Shown here piece after piece: positions 45,033-56,171 of a stretch of DNA of 64,000 nucleotides. The number at the start of each line of letters is the position of its first letter. The first letter of the stretch is position 1. The DNA is taken from positions 496,001 through 560,000 of the forward strand of contig NW_020194560.1 of the NCBI RefSeq assembly GCF_002865645.1, given 5' to 3'. The position numbers were made by a program, and so were the translations under genes. Under the pieces are notes generated by a model, which was not told the DNA's origin, ran no database searches, and saw only the letters and a program-made list of their open reading frames with translations. This stretch comes from Hyaloscypha bicolor E (Eukaryota > Ascomycota > Leotiomycetes > Helotiales > Hyaloscyphaceae).

Positions 45033-46356
45033 ATGCCGAAAGCCACCCCCTTCAACCCACCATCAGCCAGTCTTCCCGGTAAACCCTCAGTCCCAGAATG
45101 GGTCCCGCCACCGGTGACAAAGGAAACTCACAACTTCGCGAAGCTGAAATCCATTGATCTGTCCTTGATGGACTCAGAGGACCCAGCTGTAGTTGAGGAC
45201 CTTGTTCAGCAGGTCAAGACTGCCATCCGCGACGACGGTTTCCTTTTCCTTGAGAACTACGGGATTTCTCTCGAGCAGGTAAGAAAACATGCCTCAATAC
45301 GAGAAGTCTGAGACCGCTGACAGTCGGTATTAGCTGCATCGTCAATTCGCTATTGCTCAATATCTTTACCACAACATCAGTGAAGAGGACAAGTCGCGCC
45401 TGCTCTTCGACCCTGAGACGGGCAGATGGTCCGGCTACAAGCACCCATATGGATTCAAGGTAAGCTGAAACTGCCCTCTTCTTTACAACTCATCTGCTCG
45501 AGACTAAACCGCCTTCGTTCAGAAAACGCGTGCCATTCCCGATGGCATTGAGCAATTCAACTGGTACAAGGATGACTGGGAAGACATCAACCGTACTCCC
45601 AACTGCTTGCGCCCCTTCATAGACGAGATCGAAGCCTTCTGCGCCTACCTGACTGGCTCCGTTAATCGCCGCCTTCTCACCCTCTTCTCGCGCGTGCTCG
45701 AGCTTCCCGACAACTACCTCTGGGACAACGTCCAGTCACACGGCGGTCCAACTGGCGAGGGCTACTTCCGCCACGCCCTCTTCCGCCCAGTCGAGAAGAC
45801 CACCGAGGCAGCATCCAAGGGCCTCCGCATGCACGGCCACACCGACTTCGGCCTCACGACTCTGCTGTTTTCTGTCCCCATCTCGTGCCTGCAGATCTGG
45901 GGCCGCGACGAACAGTGGTACTACGTCCCCTACAAACCGGGAGCGCTCGTCATCAATATCGGCGACACGCTCGAGATTGTGTCCGGCGGCCACTTTAAGG
46001 CTACTCGTCACCGCGTATACAGACCTCCCGTGGACCAGCTCCAGGAGGAGCGACTCTCGCTGGTTCTGTTCAACAGCTCCGTTGGTGATTTGCGCATGAC
46101 TCCTGCGGCGTCTTCGCCCCTCATCCACCGTGAAGGCTGCGTTGAAGAGCAGGGCGTGTATAAAGAGTACGCCAAGCGTATGAGCGCCGGCCAGCTTGTA
46201 CCCACCAACCGCCAGTGGCGCGAGATGCAGATTTCTACGGCCACAGACCCAACAGATACCGTGCGCAACCGCATTGGTGCTGATCAGGTTCTGATTGACG
46301 GTAAGCTTATGCAGCAACGAGAGTACATGGGTGTCAAAGTTGTACTGCCCGTTTAA
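45033..46356 (+). CDS. Fe(II)/2-oxoglutarate-dependent oxygenase (isopenicillin N synthase-like)
   Basis: Three exons; introns at 45279-45333 and 45460-45522 give 1206 nt and 401 residues. An N-terminal non-haem dioxygenase part includes IRDDGFLFLENYGIS. The catalytic core has the iron triad His230-x-Asp232 (MHGHTDFG) and His287 (ATRHRVY). The 2-oxoglutarate-binding Arg301-x-Ser303 (RLS) is intact, so the enzyme should be active. Family reactions are hydroxylation, desaturation or ring closure coupled to succinate release. The C-terminal 60 residues after SAGQLVPTNRQW are unusual for the family and may define a subclade. It is divergently paired with RidA. An oxidation creating an imine or hydroxy acid upstream of the aldolase would fit, but is inferred. 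Confidence 0.88.
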
Positions 46357-47165
46357 CTTGAGTAGCGCAAACGCTCGCGCACCAGCGAGAGGTCGTGCGT
46401 GTTGGGATTGTGTAAGCGTCGGAGGACGCCTGTAGCAACGGGTTCGGGGTGTCATCATGAAAGAGGCGTTAAGGTTGTCTTGCCATTTTAGGCGGCTGGC
46501 AAGAAGTGTGAAAATGTGCTCCAACTCCGCGTTTGCGTGAGAATTATATATATATACATCAATCAGGAGTCCCTGCATCCTGGTGTTTCAAGAGGTTAAG
46601 CCAGTCTTCGTCTTTGTCTTGAAGACCATAATCTGGGGACACTCATCCTTTCAAACGACATCGTTTTGCGATGAACTCGCAGTTCTAAGATATTGCTACT
46701 GCGTACTTAGGTGCTATTGATATCTCTTTTCGAGTCGCAAGGGATCATAAGAGAGTCCCCGCTCAGCGTTTAAGATTTGTTTCTCGAGTACAATAGTGGG
46801 TCTTACTCGTACTCTACTCAATAACATTGAGTATATACTTAAGCAACTTAGTAGTCTGAGTATTCCTTTGACACACCGTTTTCAGCAAAGGACGATATAG
46901 GATGGGGGATGGAATCGAGGGCGACGTATGGAAATCGCGGCATAATGTCATGCGACTTCAGGACATACTTGGCCGAGATACACTATTTATCCACTACAGG
47001 TTTAGTTTATAGTAGAGGCAGATGCTAGAAGTCCCTATAACTATAGGCTCGAGCCCTGACAGGCATTTTAAGGATTAAAAGACATTTCAAGGGAATGCCC
47101 TTGCAAGTATAGGGGGTTGGTCGCTAAAGTGACCTATAAGACCTCCAAGTTCCAGCGTCTAAGCG
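46357..47165. other. Intergenic, eroded sequence
   Basis: No conserved ORF or RNA gene was recognised. Confidence 0.45.
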
Positions 47166-47331
47166 CTATCCGTTCAGCTGCTGCCAGGTGCGCTTTTCCA
47201 TGATGAAATGTACCGCAAAATTATAGCGAATCAGAGGATTTAAAATAAGGAATTCGACAATATGATTTGTTGATCAAGTTCGCTTAGAGGTGCACAGGCC
47301 AAGGCGCACCTGGCAGCAGCTGAACGGATAG
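47166..47331. mobile_element. Small MITE with perfect 28-bp inverted ends and TA target
   Basis: Arms 47166-47193 and 47304-47331 are exact complements and begin CTATCCGTTCAGCTGCTGCC. If the TA inside the outermost C/G is the target duplication, the ends start TCCGTTCAGC, which fits Tc1/mariner-type insertion at TA. The total is 166 bp. It lies about 365 bp upstream of the regulator start codon. Confidence 0.8.
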
Positions 47332-47696
47332 TCACCGTGCCAACAGTGTGGCGCTATGGCTGCAAGCATTACAGGGCACATGCACTAAAGTCGATGATTT
47401 TATGCCGCGATTTCTGTAATTGAAAACGGTTCTCATCCAGATCCCCAAATAGAGCTTCTTACCCACCTGTGCAGACTCCGCTTCGAATATACTCGCCATT
47501 TCTATACCATTGAACAATAGAGTAGAGCAGAGGCTATGAAGTCATGTGATCTCCGTTCGACGGCATTATTTTGGTCAGCTCGGCACTTCCCCGCATTCGA
47601 GATAAGCCCCCCCGCCCAGTAACCTTAGCCCAACGTCGCGCGTCCCACGATTGCTCCCTTCTCCCACCCTCTCTCCATCCGCACCAGACTGCCGTT

Positions 47697-49838
47697 ATGT
47701 CTGCCTCTGTCGCAAACGCAGAGCCAGCGGCACCATCCTCACGGCTTCAGCCATTCCAATGTCATGTCTGTGGCTGTCGCTTCACCCGACACGAGAATCT
47801 CAAGCGACATGCAGCTATTCATTCTCGGGGTGGGGGTGAGGCCTCTCTCCCCTGCGACTATTGCCAGACCACCTTCTCGCGCCGTGATTTGCGATTTCGA
47901 CACATGAAGAGGAAGCACCCGGACCAACTAGAACGTCGGGCTGCAAACGGGCGCGAGGAGGATCCAGCGGTTGCTAGAAAATCGAGAGAGAGCTCGAGAT
48001 TACAAGAAAGCGTGTCTTTTTCTGCGTTACCCTCAGAGATACCATTCAGCCTGCAGCCCCAGCATTCGCTCAAGGGCATGGAGGTGGAGATGGACAACTG
48101 GGTTGGCCGGATGGATTTGCCACAAACGCAACCACAGCTCGATCACGGTGCTCTGGACCAGCTAAGTCCCTCTCACATAATCAATCCTTCGACGAGCCTA
48201 GTTACGAGAAGCGAAGAGGCTACACACAATTCCACCAGCGGGCTGGTTCAACAGCCATCAACGAGCGAGCCGAGACACATTGATCCCTTTGCACAAGAGA
48301 CAGTTGGCTTCGGACGAAGTTTATCACTGGAGCCATCCGGCTTCGACTCCACATATCACTTCGACGGCCGAGTACATTCGGATTCGCAGTCTGTTTTCAC
48401 TGCAGCATCTCCGAGCGGCAGCAGCCCCGCTTCGTATATCCCTCTCGGCTTGTCCTCAAGGGACGTATCATACCTTCAGGATGACTGGTTCCCGTCGCCT
48501 TCGCAATCTGCGAGAGGATATCATCTCTACTTCAGTCATGTCTCGCAATTTGCTCCCTTTCTTCATCGACCAACCTTCGACGCCACTGAAACCCCCCGCC
48601 ACTTAGGGCTCAGCATGCTTTGCCTAGCGTATCAGCACGGCGAGGACCCAGACTGCGGCGAAGAAGCAGGCTCGGGCGCAAGGTTGTCTCAGCGTTGCTT
48701 TCACCGAGCTCGTGTCGTCGCTGCGTCCGAGGAAGAGCGGGAGGGTGACTTGGCTCATACGATTAGTTTAGTTCAGACGTACTGGATGCTCCAAGTGTAT
48801 GTGATGATGTACCTCTGCGGAGCCGACTCGGCATACGGCCACAAGATGCACTCCAGAATGATTTCCCTCACTCGCTTTGGAGGGCTGACGCAACCAATAC
48901 CAGTCGAGTCTACAGCGACCGAAGATCTGGATGATCTATGGCGAGAGTTCATCAAGGCCGAATCGCAAAAGCGGACGCTTCTTGCTGTTCACCAACTCGA
49001 TGCGCTATGGTACCAATTATTTTCCATTCCGCGGTCGCTCTCACATCTCGAAATCAAGCACGACTTGCCATGTCGAGAAGATTGCTGGACGGCGTTCTCC
49101 TCTGCTCTATGGGCACATCGACAATTGGCCGCAAGGCAGTCTATTCCCCTGGTGCCATACTCAGATGCCGTTCGAATTTTCTTATCCCCCGGTCCTGATA
49201 TCGACTCTCTTCCAGAATTCGATCTGTACGGAGCCATCAATATTGCACAATTCCTACTTTCTAGTGCCCGCGAGGTGTCGGGTTGGTCCACAATGACGGG
49301 GAGGCTCAGCTTAGAGAGATTTGAGCCTCTGCAGTCATCACTTGTTGCACTCGAACGTTTGATCCGCCCTCAAGGGGAGACAGCAAAGTCAACACATGCG
49401 GCGTCCTGTGAGGCTACATGGGAGATGGCCATGCTTGAGCTCCTAGTTTGGTCACCATCGCATACATCTGGCATCGTGGGAGGGAGCGTAGACACATTCC
49501 TGACCCAATCTACTTATCTTGCGTCCTCCTACCAATCTATACACGAACCGTCTACCAAGAATGCTGTTCAGCCTCATATCGACTGGTTCTTGCACTACCT
49601 CGATACCGCGCCTACATTCGACGCCGAGCCGCCGTGGCTTATTCTCTACGCGTATAAGGCCTTTTTGATTGCGTGGCAGCTTCTGCGTGAGGGTGTGCCA
49701 GGAGCAATGCGAGTCGTTCGTGTGTGTGACGGCGATGTTCATGGGGCCCTTACGTGGGCAAGAAAGGGTTTTCAGCGTAAACATCGACAGCAGCTCAGCC
49801 AACTCATAGGCTCGTGTTTGGATATGCTGGAGGGATAA
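47697..49838 (+). CDS. C2H2 zinc-finger / fungal-specific transcription factor
   Basis: Intronless 713-residue regulator. Two classical fingers lie at the N-terminus: Cys22-Cys25-His38-His42 and Cys53-Cys56-His69-His74, the second ending MKRKHP. A long Ser/Pro/Gln-rich region follows. From about residue 305 (YHLYFSHVSQFAPFLHRPTFD) the fungal-trans middle homology domain begins, including the SLVQTYWMLQVYVMMY and HKMHSRMISLTRFGG helices. This two-finger plus fungal-trans layout is common in pathway-specific and carbon-source regulators. The frame is open 42 codons further upstream, but Met47697 starts the recognisable protein. Proximity to the oxygenase, RidA, aldolase and carrier genes suggests it controls them, possibly through the GGAGGAGC motif. 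Confidence 0.88.
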   Translation: MSASVANAEPAAPSSRLQPFQCHVCGCRFTRHENLKRHAAIHSRGGGEASLPCDYCQTTFSRRDLRFRHMKRKHPDQLERRAANGREEDPAVARKSRESSRLQESVSFSALPSEIPFSLQPQHSLKGMEVEMDNWVGRMDLPQTQPQLDHGALDQLSPSHIINPSTSLVTRSEEATHNSTSGLVQQPSTSEPRHIDPFAQETVGFGRSLSLEPSGFDSTYHFDGRVHSDSQSVFTAASPSGSSPASYIPLGLSSRDVSYLQDDWFPSPSQSARGYHLYFSHVSQFAPFLHRPTFDATETPRHLGLSMLCLAYQHGEDPDCGEEAGSGARLSQRCFHRARVVAASEEEREGDLAHTISLVQTYWMLQVYVMMYLCGADSAYGHKMHSRMISLTRFGGLTQPIPVESTATEDLDDLWREFIKAESQKRTLLAVHQLDALWYQLFSIPRSLSHLEIKHDLPCREDCWTAFSSALWAHRQLAARQSIPLVPYSDAVRIFLSPGPDIDSLPEFDLYGAINIAQFLLSSAREVSGWSTMTGRLSLERFEPLQSSLVALERLIRPQGETAKSTHAASCEATWEMAMLELLVWSPSHTSGIVGGSVDTFLTQSTYLASSYQSIHEPSTKNAVQPHIDWFLHYLDTAPTFDAEPPWLILYAYKAFLIAWQLLREGVPGAMRVVRVCDGDVHGALTWARKGFQRKHRQQLSQLIGSCLDMLEG

Positions 49839-50502
49839 CGACCGCATTCTTGGATGCCAGAGCCTCGGGTTCTTCATGTGCTTTAAAATGGGTTATTTGA
49901 AGGGCCGGAGCATCTGATGTATTTCAAATCAATAGAAGCTGCAAGCGTGCAGAAATACGCGGGATCCACAGCAGCCAGGCCATAGGGGCGGATTTCCCAA
50001 CCCCCAAGACTAACCATTATTGTCACCGCATTGATTGGCGTGCACAAGAGCCGTCTGCTTGCGAGGGAAATTCCTAGACTCCAAGACAGTGACTTGCAGT
50101 AATAAAGTCCAAGAGACATAGAGTTCTCTGGCTTGGATTCTGTCATTAACTATTCTCCCCGAAATACACCCAGCGTTGCAGCTATACCCCCAAGTCAATC
50201 TAGAAGGTAGAATCTTCGTAGATGTGCCGCGAGCCTTAATATTGCTGCAATTCCCTAGGGTATCAACTTATATTCTCCTCTAGCTACTAAGCCCGATATA
50301 AAGTCCTCGGCCCTTGTTAGTACCTTGTAAAATAAAGGCATAATCAATTATATAATAATATAGACTACTTATAATTAAGGTGCCAGAATAATTAATCTCA
50401 AATATTTCTTCTAAGCATCCATTTAGTATTTAGCACAAAACAAATAATTATTATTAAAACGTTAGGCTTGAGAATGTTAGGCAAAGAGGCAGTGGCCGAT
50501 CA
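49839..50502. other. Intergenic, AT-rich
   Basis: No ORF of note; strongly AT-rich at 50340-50460. Confidence 0.5.
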
Positions 50503-50867
50503 TCAGTGGACGAAGAAGGTGGATGAACGAAAGGTCCCACCAAGACTCTCGCTCTTGATGACCTTGATATACGCCTCTGCAACAACCTGATATCCCTCTG
50601 AATAATTAGTCACAGTCACATGGTCCAGAAATTCTTTTGCTGCAAAGCTATCACGGGTTGTTTTGCGCTTTGCACCTCCTCGGCAGTTCCTTCATAGGGG
50701 CGCGGGATGATCCTCCCTGACATCCCTTCTAAAAGGCAAATATGGTCACCTTTCTGTATCTGAGGATGCGCTTTACCAATGTATCCTCGCTGCGTCGTTA
50801 CTAACCGCATCCCGCCTCTCACAGCCTTTGGATTCAAACTCTTTATAAAGATACTAGACATAAGCAT
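50503..50867 (-). pseudogene. C-terminal remnant of a HET (heterokaryon incompatibility) protein
   Basis: The minus-strand frame reads RLVTTQRGYIGKAHPQIQKGDHICLLEG, the typical C-terminal block of HET-domain proteins (GxxGxxPxxxxxGDxIxxxxG). A one-base shift near 50635 then leads into EFLDHVTVTNYSEGYQVVAEAYIKVIKSE, matching the family's final strand-helix. The HET domain itself is absent. This is a truncated, frameshifted fragment. Confidence 0.65.
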
Positions 50868-51089
50868 AAGGGATCAATTAAAGGGAAAATTCGTTAGCGA
50901 GTATACTTAATCTTTCAGTATAGTTCTACCCCTAAATTCAAGTACTTTCGCAATTTTGCATTTCACAGTGTTTCTCATTTATCAATTCTGATCCTTTACC
51001 CCCTAAAAACCTGCCCTAAGACTACTTTAAGACCCCACTGTTCGCTAGTCCACTCACAATATTCCCGATGGTGCCAAAGACATCTGTCA

Positions 51090-53049
51090 TCAGCGCGGTC
51101 CCGCTCCCGGAACCAGCCCAATCACAAACTCATTCGTCAACAAGGTCCCCGGACTCGCCGCGAAAATCCGCGGCACCTCTGCCCGGTCCGGGTCCTTCCC
51201 AATGGTCCAGAAGATCTGATGGCTGGGATCTTTCCTCAACGCATCGGCGAGACCATCGCCCGCGAAGGGCAGGAGCCGTACAGTGCCTTCTGCGAAGGCG
51301 TCGAAGGCCTTGAGGAAATTGTTGTCGGTTGCGTTGACCATGGCGCGGACGAGGACGCGGGAGCCGTTGTAAAGCTGGCCGTCGTTGCTCATGTTGTTGG
51401 GGTCAAAGAAGGCGAAGGTTTCTTGGTTGTTGGCCCCGTCCCAGGAGACGCCCCAGTAGAGGAGGCTGCCGAGATCCAGGTTTGCGGAGATGGTGGTGTT
51501 TCCGGGGAGCGCTTGGCTGCTGGTTGGTTGCACATCGACGGGGATCATACGGAAGTTTCCACGCGCGTCGTGGGTGTCTGCTGCGAGGTTGCCGCTGTAG
51601 GGGAGGGGCTTGACTGATGAGAAGTCGTAGTCGCGAAGGATGAAGTTGCAGGCTTCGGTGGGGGTATCGACGAGAGTCAGTCTGCGTTGTCGCTTCATGT
51701 CAGAGACGAATGGGCTCGGAGCAGATATAGTAATGGTGCCGGCGTTTATAGTTGATTCACCTTCCCAAGTTTGGCAAACGTAGCGGTTGTCTTGAGTTCT
51801 AAGGCGAATTTTATCTTGGTAGTAGATTGGCTCGGTCAACGAGGGAAGGTTTGGTGGTGTAGTGAACTTGTTCATCATGATGATGTGGTCAATTAACCCT
51901 CGTTTGTAGCCCACGTTGATGAAGTCCAATTTGACGATACCAATATTCGAGCCCGGGGTTTTGGTAAACAGCCAGTTACGGAAGGTATCTAATGCGACCA
52001 GGTCTCGGTTGCCGGGGTTGGTGATAGGCGACCATTTGGGCGTGTTGACAAGTTGGCTTGCGACCAACTTGCCAGTGTTGTTGTCGAGTGGCTTGCCATC
52101 CGGGCCATAATGTACCGTTGGGTCGTACTCTTTGACCCAAGCAGCCAGCATAGAATCCAGAGATTGGATGATCTGTTCTGGGGTCTTTTGATCAAAACTG
52201 TCGTAGAGATCAATGTAGATCGCAGAGTTCTTGGCCTGCCAATATCTCCCACTCCCTCCTAAGCTCCACAAGCAAATGAACGGAGCTTTCTTGTCTCGGA
52301 GCATCTGCCAAGTGTCAAGGCTGTGTTGTAACCGCCACGGGTAGTTTCGACATGCCCATAGGCGAGTTTTGGCACGTTCAAGATGCTCTCAACTAGAAGG
52401 CCACGGAGTCAGCACATTCCCATAAAGCAACGTTCACAGAAAAGGGGTGTAGCGCCATATTCGGGACATGCACCATATTGTGGGCGGGAGTTTTACCAAT
52501 ATCTGCAATTTTGTTGCTCAGGGCTAGGTCACCGTCGAAGTCAAAGTCGAGAAAGAAAAACTCCTCGGGATGACTCAAGTGAAACTTATAGATTTGCTTG
52601 AGCACATCTTCAAGTGTCTGAAAGAGATAGTCCGCGTGCTTCATATAGATCGTTTCATCGTCACCGTGAGGAACGCTGCCATATCATTAGCAATTTGTTT
52701 CAAGTAAAATTTTCGTTAGAGTAGAAACTTGTGAGCTTCTCAAGAAGATCAGACAGAAAAAGAAATTACGGTGGCTCCTGAGTCATCCAGGCTTCTGTCT
52801 CCCATATAAAAAAGAGCAAATTAGTGATATAAATACTGACTATCTCATGTCGAAGTATCTAGATCCTGCGTTAAGCTGAGCTGTATAGCTTCCACATTGT
52901 GTGATGGCGCCGACCGCTTCGTTTCTCAGATCTGCGTCTCGATTTCAGATCAGGTAAGCCGAAGCATCATGGCTACCAGGTATGTAGGAATCGATGACTC
53001 GAATGTCACCCTGCAGATGGGACATCCAGTTTCCAGGATCGAGGCCCAT
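51090..53049 (-). pseudogene. PLC-like phosphodiesterase gene, disrupted
   Basis: The minus-strand start at 53049 gives MGLDPGNWMSHLQG, then IDSYIPGSHDASAYL, the first signature of PLC-X/PI-PLC-like TIM barrels with its catalytic His. The same frame meets TGA at 52945-52947. It continues in register through NEAVGAITQCGSYTAQLNAG and SRYFDMR before another stop. A later segment holds HADYLFQTLEDVLKQIYKF and FFFLDFDFDGDL (to 52393). The main C-terminal frame (52304-51090, 404 codons) carries PFICLWSLGGSGRYWQ and a long all-beta-looking tail. Frame changes near 52380 and 52320 cannot be cleanly removed by GT-AG introns. I therefore call it a pseudogene, though the C-terminal half is strikingly well kept. 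A heavily spliced live gene is the alternative. Confidence 0.6.
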
Positions 53050-53286
53050 GTTGAGATTGGTAGAAGTAAATTCGAAGGTGATTGTAGTTATTCAGTAGAA
53101 GAAGATGCTGTTGCTTTGCTTGATGCAGGAAAAACTGGAGATAATCAAACAAGAGGAATGCAAGCTTAGATATAGAGCCACGGTTGAGTCTCGATTGCAC
53201 TCATGAAAGGAGATTCTCGGCATCACCGCACGCATTATTCCCCTATCCTCGCAACCTGTAGGATTGGCTTACCTGAAGCTATTCCA
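53050..53286. other. Intergenic
   Basis: Leader side of the PLC-like gene; nothing else seen. Confidence 0.4.
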
Positions 53287-53470
53287 GCTCAGCCAAACTT
53301 CGGACGAGAAGCCCCTTTGGCGATGATATTCTTGAATTCGAACAAAAGCAACTGCCATTGAGCATGAGAACGCTCAGCCAAACTTCGGGTGAGAAGACGC
53401 TTTGGTGATCATATCTCAATTCGAACAAGAGAAAACTGCAATTGAACACGAGAACGCTCAGCCACTCGAG
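53287..53470. repeat. Tandem repeat, 84-85 bp unit, just over two copies
   Basis: GCTCAGCCAAACTTCGG starts units at 53287 and 53372. A third partial copy starts at 53456 (GCTCAGCCA). Internal landmarks (TCGAACAA, ACTGCMATTGARCAYGAGAAC) recur in the same order. Confidence 0.85.
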
Positions 53471-54010
53471 ATGTACAGCATATCCTGTGAGACGCCCCAC
53501 ATGGTGCTACGAAGTAGCCAATATCGAGAGGGTTGCACTGCTTGATGCAGTTTTGATTCAGCTCGACATGCAGAAGGCGCTCGAGACTTGAAGTATGTCT
53601 CGAGTCTGCCACTTGTCGTGCATCAGGGACCGCTTTGTCTCTGAAGCACGGTGGAGAGGTATTGGCATGGATTAATAGAGAGGAGTCTATTGGGCATTTG
53701 CAAGCCTCGGCGGATTTGCCGAAGAGGTGGTGCAGCTTCTCGGCTACTTGTGGCTCTCAAAGGCCTGGCTGAGCGATATGTGGCCAGATTCGGAATGTTG
53801 AGCCAGCCATATCCTGCACGCTTCCGATATCATGAGACCCGAAGTCTATGCGTTAACAATCCGGGGCCAGTCTTTGCATCCACGGGCTTGAGGTTGAGGC
53901 GAAGAAGGCCGCGAGGTAGGAGAGAAGTGAGGGTGACGGAGTACGGTGTAGAAACTTGGCTGGGGCGCGGCAGCTACTAGTGCCGAGGCCGATGCCCCTG
54001 AACTAGCGAC

Positions 54011-54038
54011 TCTGCCCCTGACTGCCCCTGACTGCCCC
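54011..54038. repeat. 10-bp tandem repeat ACTGCCCCTG
   Basis: Three adjacent units, with a further GATGCCCCTG 20 bp upstream. Confidence 0.8.
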
Positions 54039-54655
54039 GCTCCAGAACCATGCACGATTGTCCCGAGGACCCCGAAGATCCCGATGAGCATGCTTTCAGC
54101 ATCTCGTATTCGTTCAACCCTGCCCTCCTCATGTAGTCCTCAGGAAAGGAGGAATGATCACCCATTTCAACTGCACAAGTGCGCATTTCACAATATCTAA
54201 GATATCTTGCACAAACGCTCCGCTTTGACTCTGACTCCACGGTCTTCCCTTACTTTTATATGCAATAGTCCACTCACCCACAACTCCCCAGTGCGACCTC
54301 TCTCACAAGCGCAGTAAGATATTTCCGAATCTTAACCACCCTGCCCGTCTTCTCATTAAAGATGAAAATCCAACAAAACCTGGGATTCACCCGGGTCGCT
54401 GGTCTTCCTCCCCCCAAGTTCGTCCACCTCATAGCTCAGCTCTGGGAAAGTGGCAGGCGAACCTACATATGATTATAAGGCTTCCCATTCTTCTGCGTTG
54501 CACACCAGCTACACTTAACAATCGCTTTCGATCCAATAACATCTACCTCATCTACCACCATCTTTATCGGTGTTACCAAAAACTTCGCTGGTGGTATCAG
54601 TGACTATGCCTTCCCGTGCCTCCACGGTAAGTGCCACTGGCCATTTAGTGCTGAT

Positions 54656-54900
54656 TCAATTCTACCTTGCTGGGATCTACGCGAATCTCTCAAAGCCACT
54701 ACAGAGCCGTAGACCTTGGCGACTCCTTGCTAACACGGCATCGCCGCTAGACATCTCTCCTATACTCAGCTACTATAGTTTCAGTATTAACGCCGACACA
54801 ATTCTGCCTTACTAGGATTTGGATGGATCTCTCAAAGCTACTGGACCGTGATGTGACTCCTACTTAATACGGCATCGCGATTGCAGGGATCTCACCTTGG
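54656..54900. repeat. Diverged tandem duplication, 143-bp period
   Basis: CAATTCTACCTTGCTGGGAT...CTCTCAAAGCCACT...ACACGGCATCGC is followed, 143 bp later, by CAATTCTGCCTTACTAGGAT...CTCTCAAAGCTACT...ATACGGCATCGC. Most differences are C/T or G/A. Confidence 0.65.
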
Positions 54901-56171
54901 TATGAATCATGTTACTTATGCAATTTCACTGTGTATACGTCCTACAATGCTCAAGAAACACACTTGCTCTTCTTATAATTGCGGAGCGAAGTCTTGGAGT
55001 GTCCAAATTAAATAGACTCTTAGAATATTGAAGTCGTACACTCGTATGCGAGTTGGGTTGTTTGGGGGAGTTGAGGAGGTCTCGAGGGCCATTTAAGCGG
55101 GGCGCCTTCGAGTCGCGAATTTTCGGCTAAAAAGGGGAGCCCAACTCGGCTCCGGCAAGACACTTAATAAGCGTGATAGGGGAGCGAGAACGGCTACCGT
55201 CATAATATCTTGATAGGCCCAAAGAGGTGGCTATATTACAGGCAATAGGATTCGCAAAATTCTATATGATAATATGGAAACTGCAACCGATTCTTGAGGA
55301 GCTAGAAGGGGAACCCCTGAGTGTAATCCGGCTGACTCCCTAGCGTGCTCAGGACTCAGGGCTCGGCTCAGGTTAGAGCCCCGACTGCTTAGGTGCAAGG
55401 ACGGATGTGGGCTTCGGTGAACTCAATTGTCGTCTGATTAGTAGTAGTCTCAGTATAGATAGTTGGGAATACCTTTATTTTAGATTCAGGTCAAGGCCGC
55501 AAAAGGTGAAATTCGTGTACTTTAAATTAAAATAATACATAAATCGAGATAAAGAATGAGTGGAGCGACTACGGGCTGATTTAGCGACGCGAAGGCAGAT
55601 AAAAAACGATGTATTAATTCGACACGCAAAACGAACCCCTCGGAAAATAGAGTGTATTCCGACATAAATCTACGTTTTCTAAGCATCTTTAAGGGGGAAA
55701 CTATTGGGGAAGGGAGGCCGGAAGAGAAAAGGGCCGAGCAGGGAAGTTTGGCGAAGAAGGGCGAAGCGAGACCTCCCTCCTCGGCCCTTTTAAGCCTAAT
55801 TAGCCTCTCCGGTGGCCCCTCCAAAAGAGGAAATGAATCAAAAGCTGTTAGCGCACGTGTCACTCTGTAGCTCTCACAGGCTGCCCACGCCTGGTCCCGG
55901 TTTTGCGGTGCTTGGAGCCGGGAAATGACTTTGACTACGAGTTATATAATTGGTTGGGTGCCCTAGCGAGGTGGAGCCTACCAAAATCAGGCGTTTGCTA
56001 GTGAAACAACTTCTCTTTAGTACACCCCGCAGTCCAATCTAAAGTAAAAAGTTTAAGTTGACTGATATAAGAGTTAAACAGTGATCAGTCGGAATTGTGA
56101 TTATGAAAACCTTCTTGTTCGAGTTTCTATCACCGTGTCCATTCAACTTTAATCTGTCATAACTCTTGAAT
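54901..56171. other. Intergenic with eroded repeats
   Basis: 55329-55390 resembles, in reverse orientation, the block at 21530-21590. An open minus-strand stretch at 55522-55863 has no recognisable family. The last 150 bp is a plausible promoter and leader for the small secreted peptide. Confidence 0.45.

Noticed and set aside
44441..45082. 213-codon plus-strand ORF
   Set aside because: It spans the divergent RidA/oxygenase promoter, overlaps both gene starts, is Arg/His-rich and has no family character.
51068..51617. Plus-strand ORFs opposite the PLC-like gene
   Set aside because: They are mirror frames of the well-conserved minus-strand coding sequence.
55522..55863. 113-codon minus-strand ORF
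   Set aside because: No recognisable domain and sits in eroded repeat sequence; probably chance.
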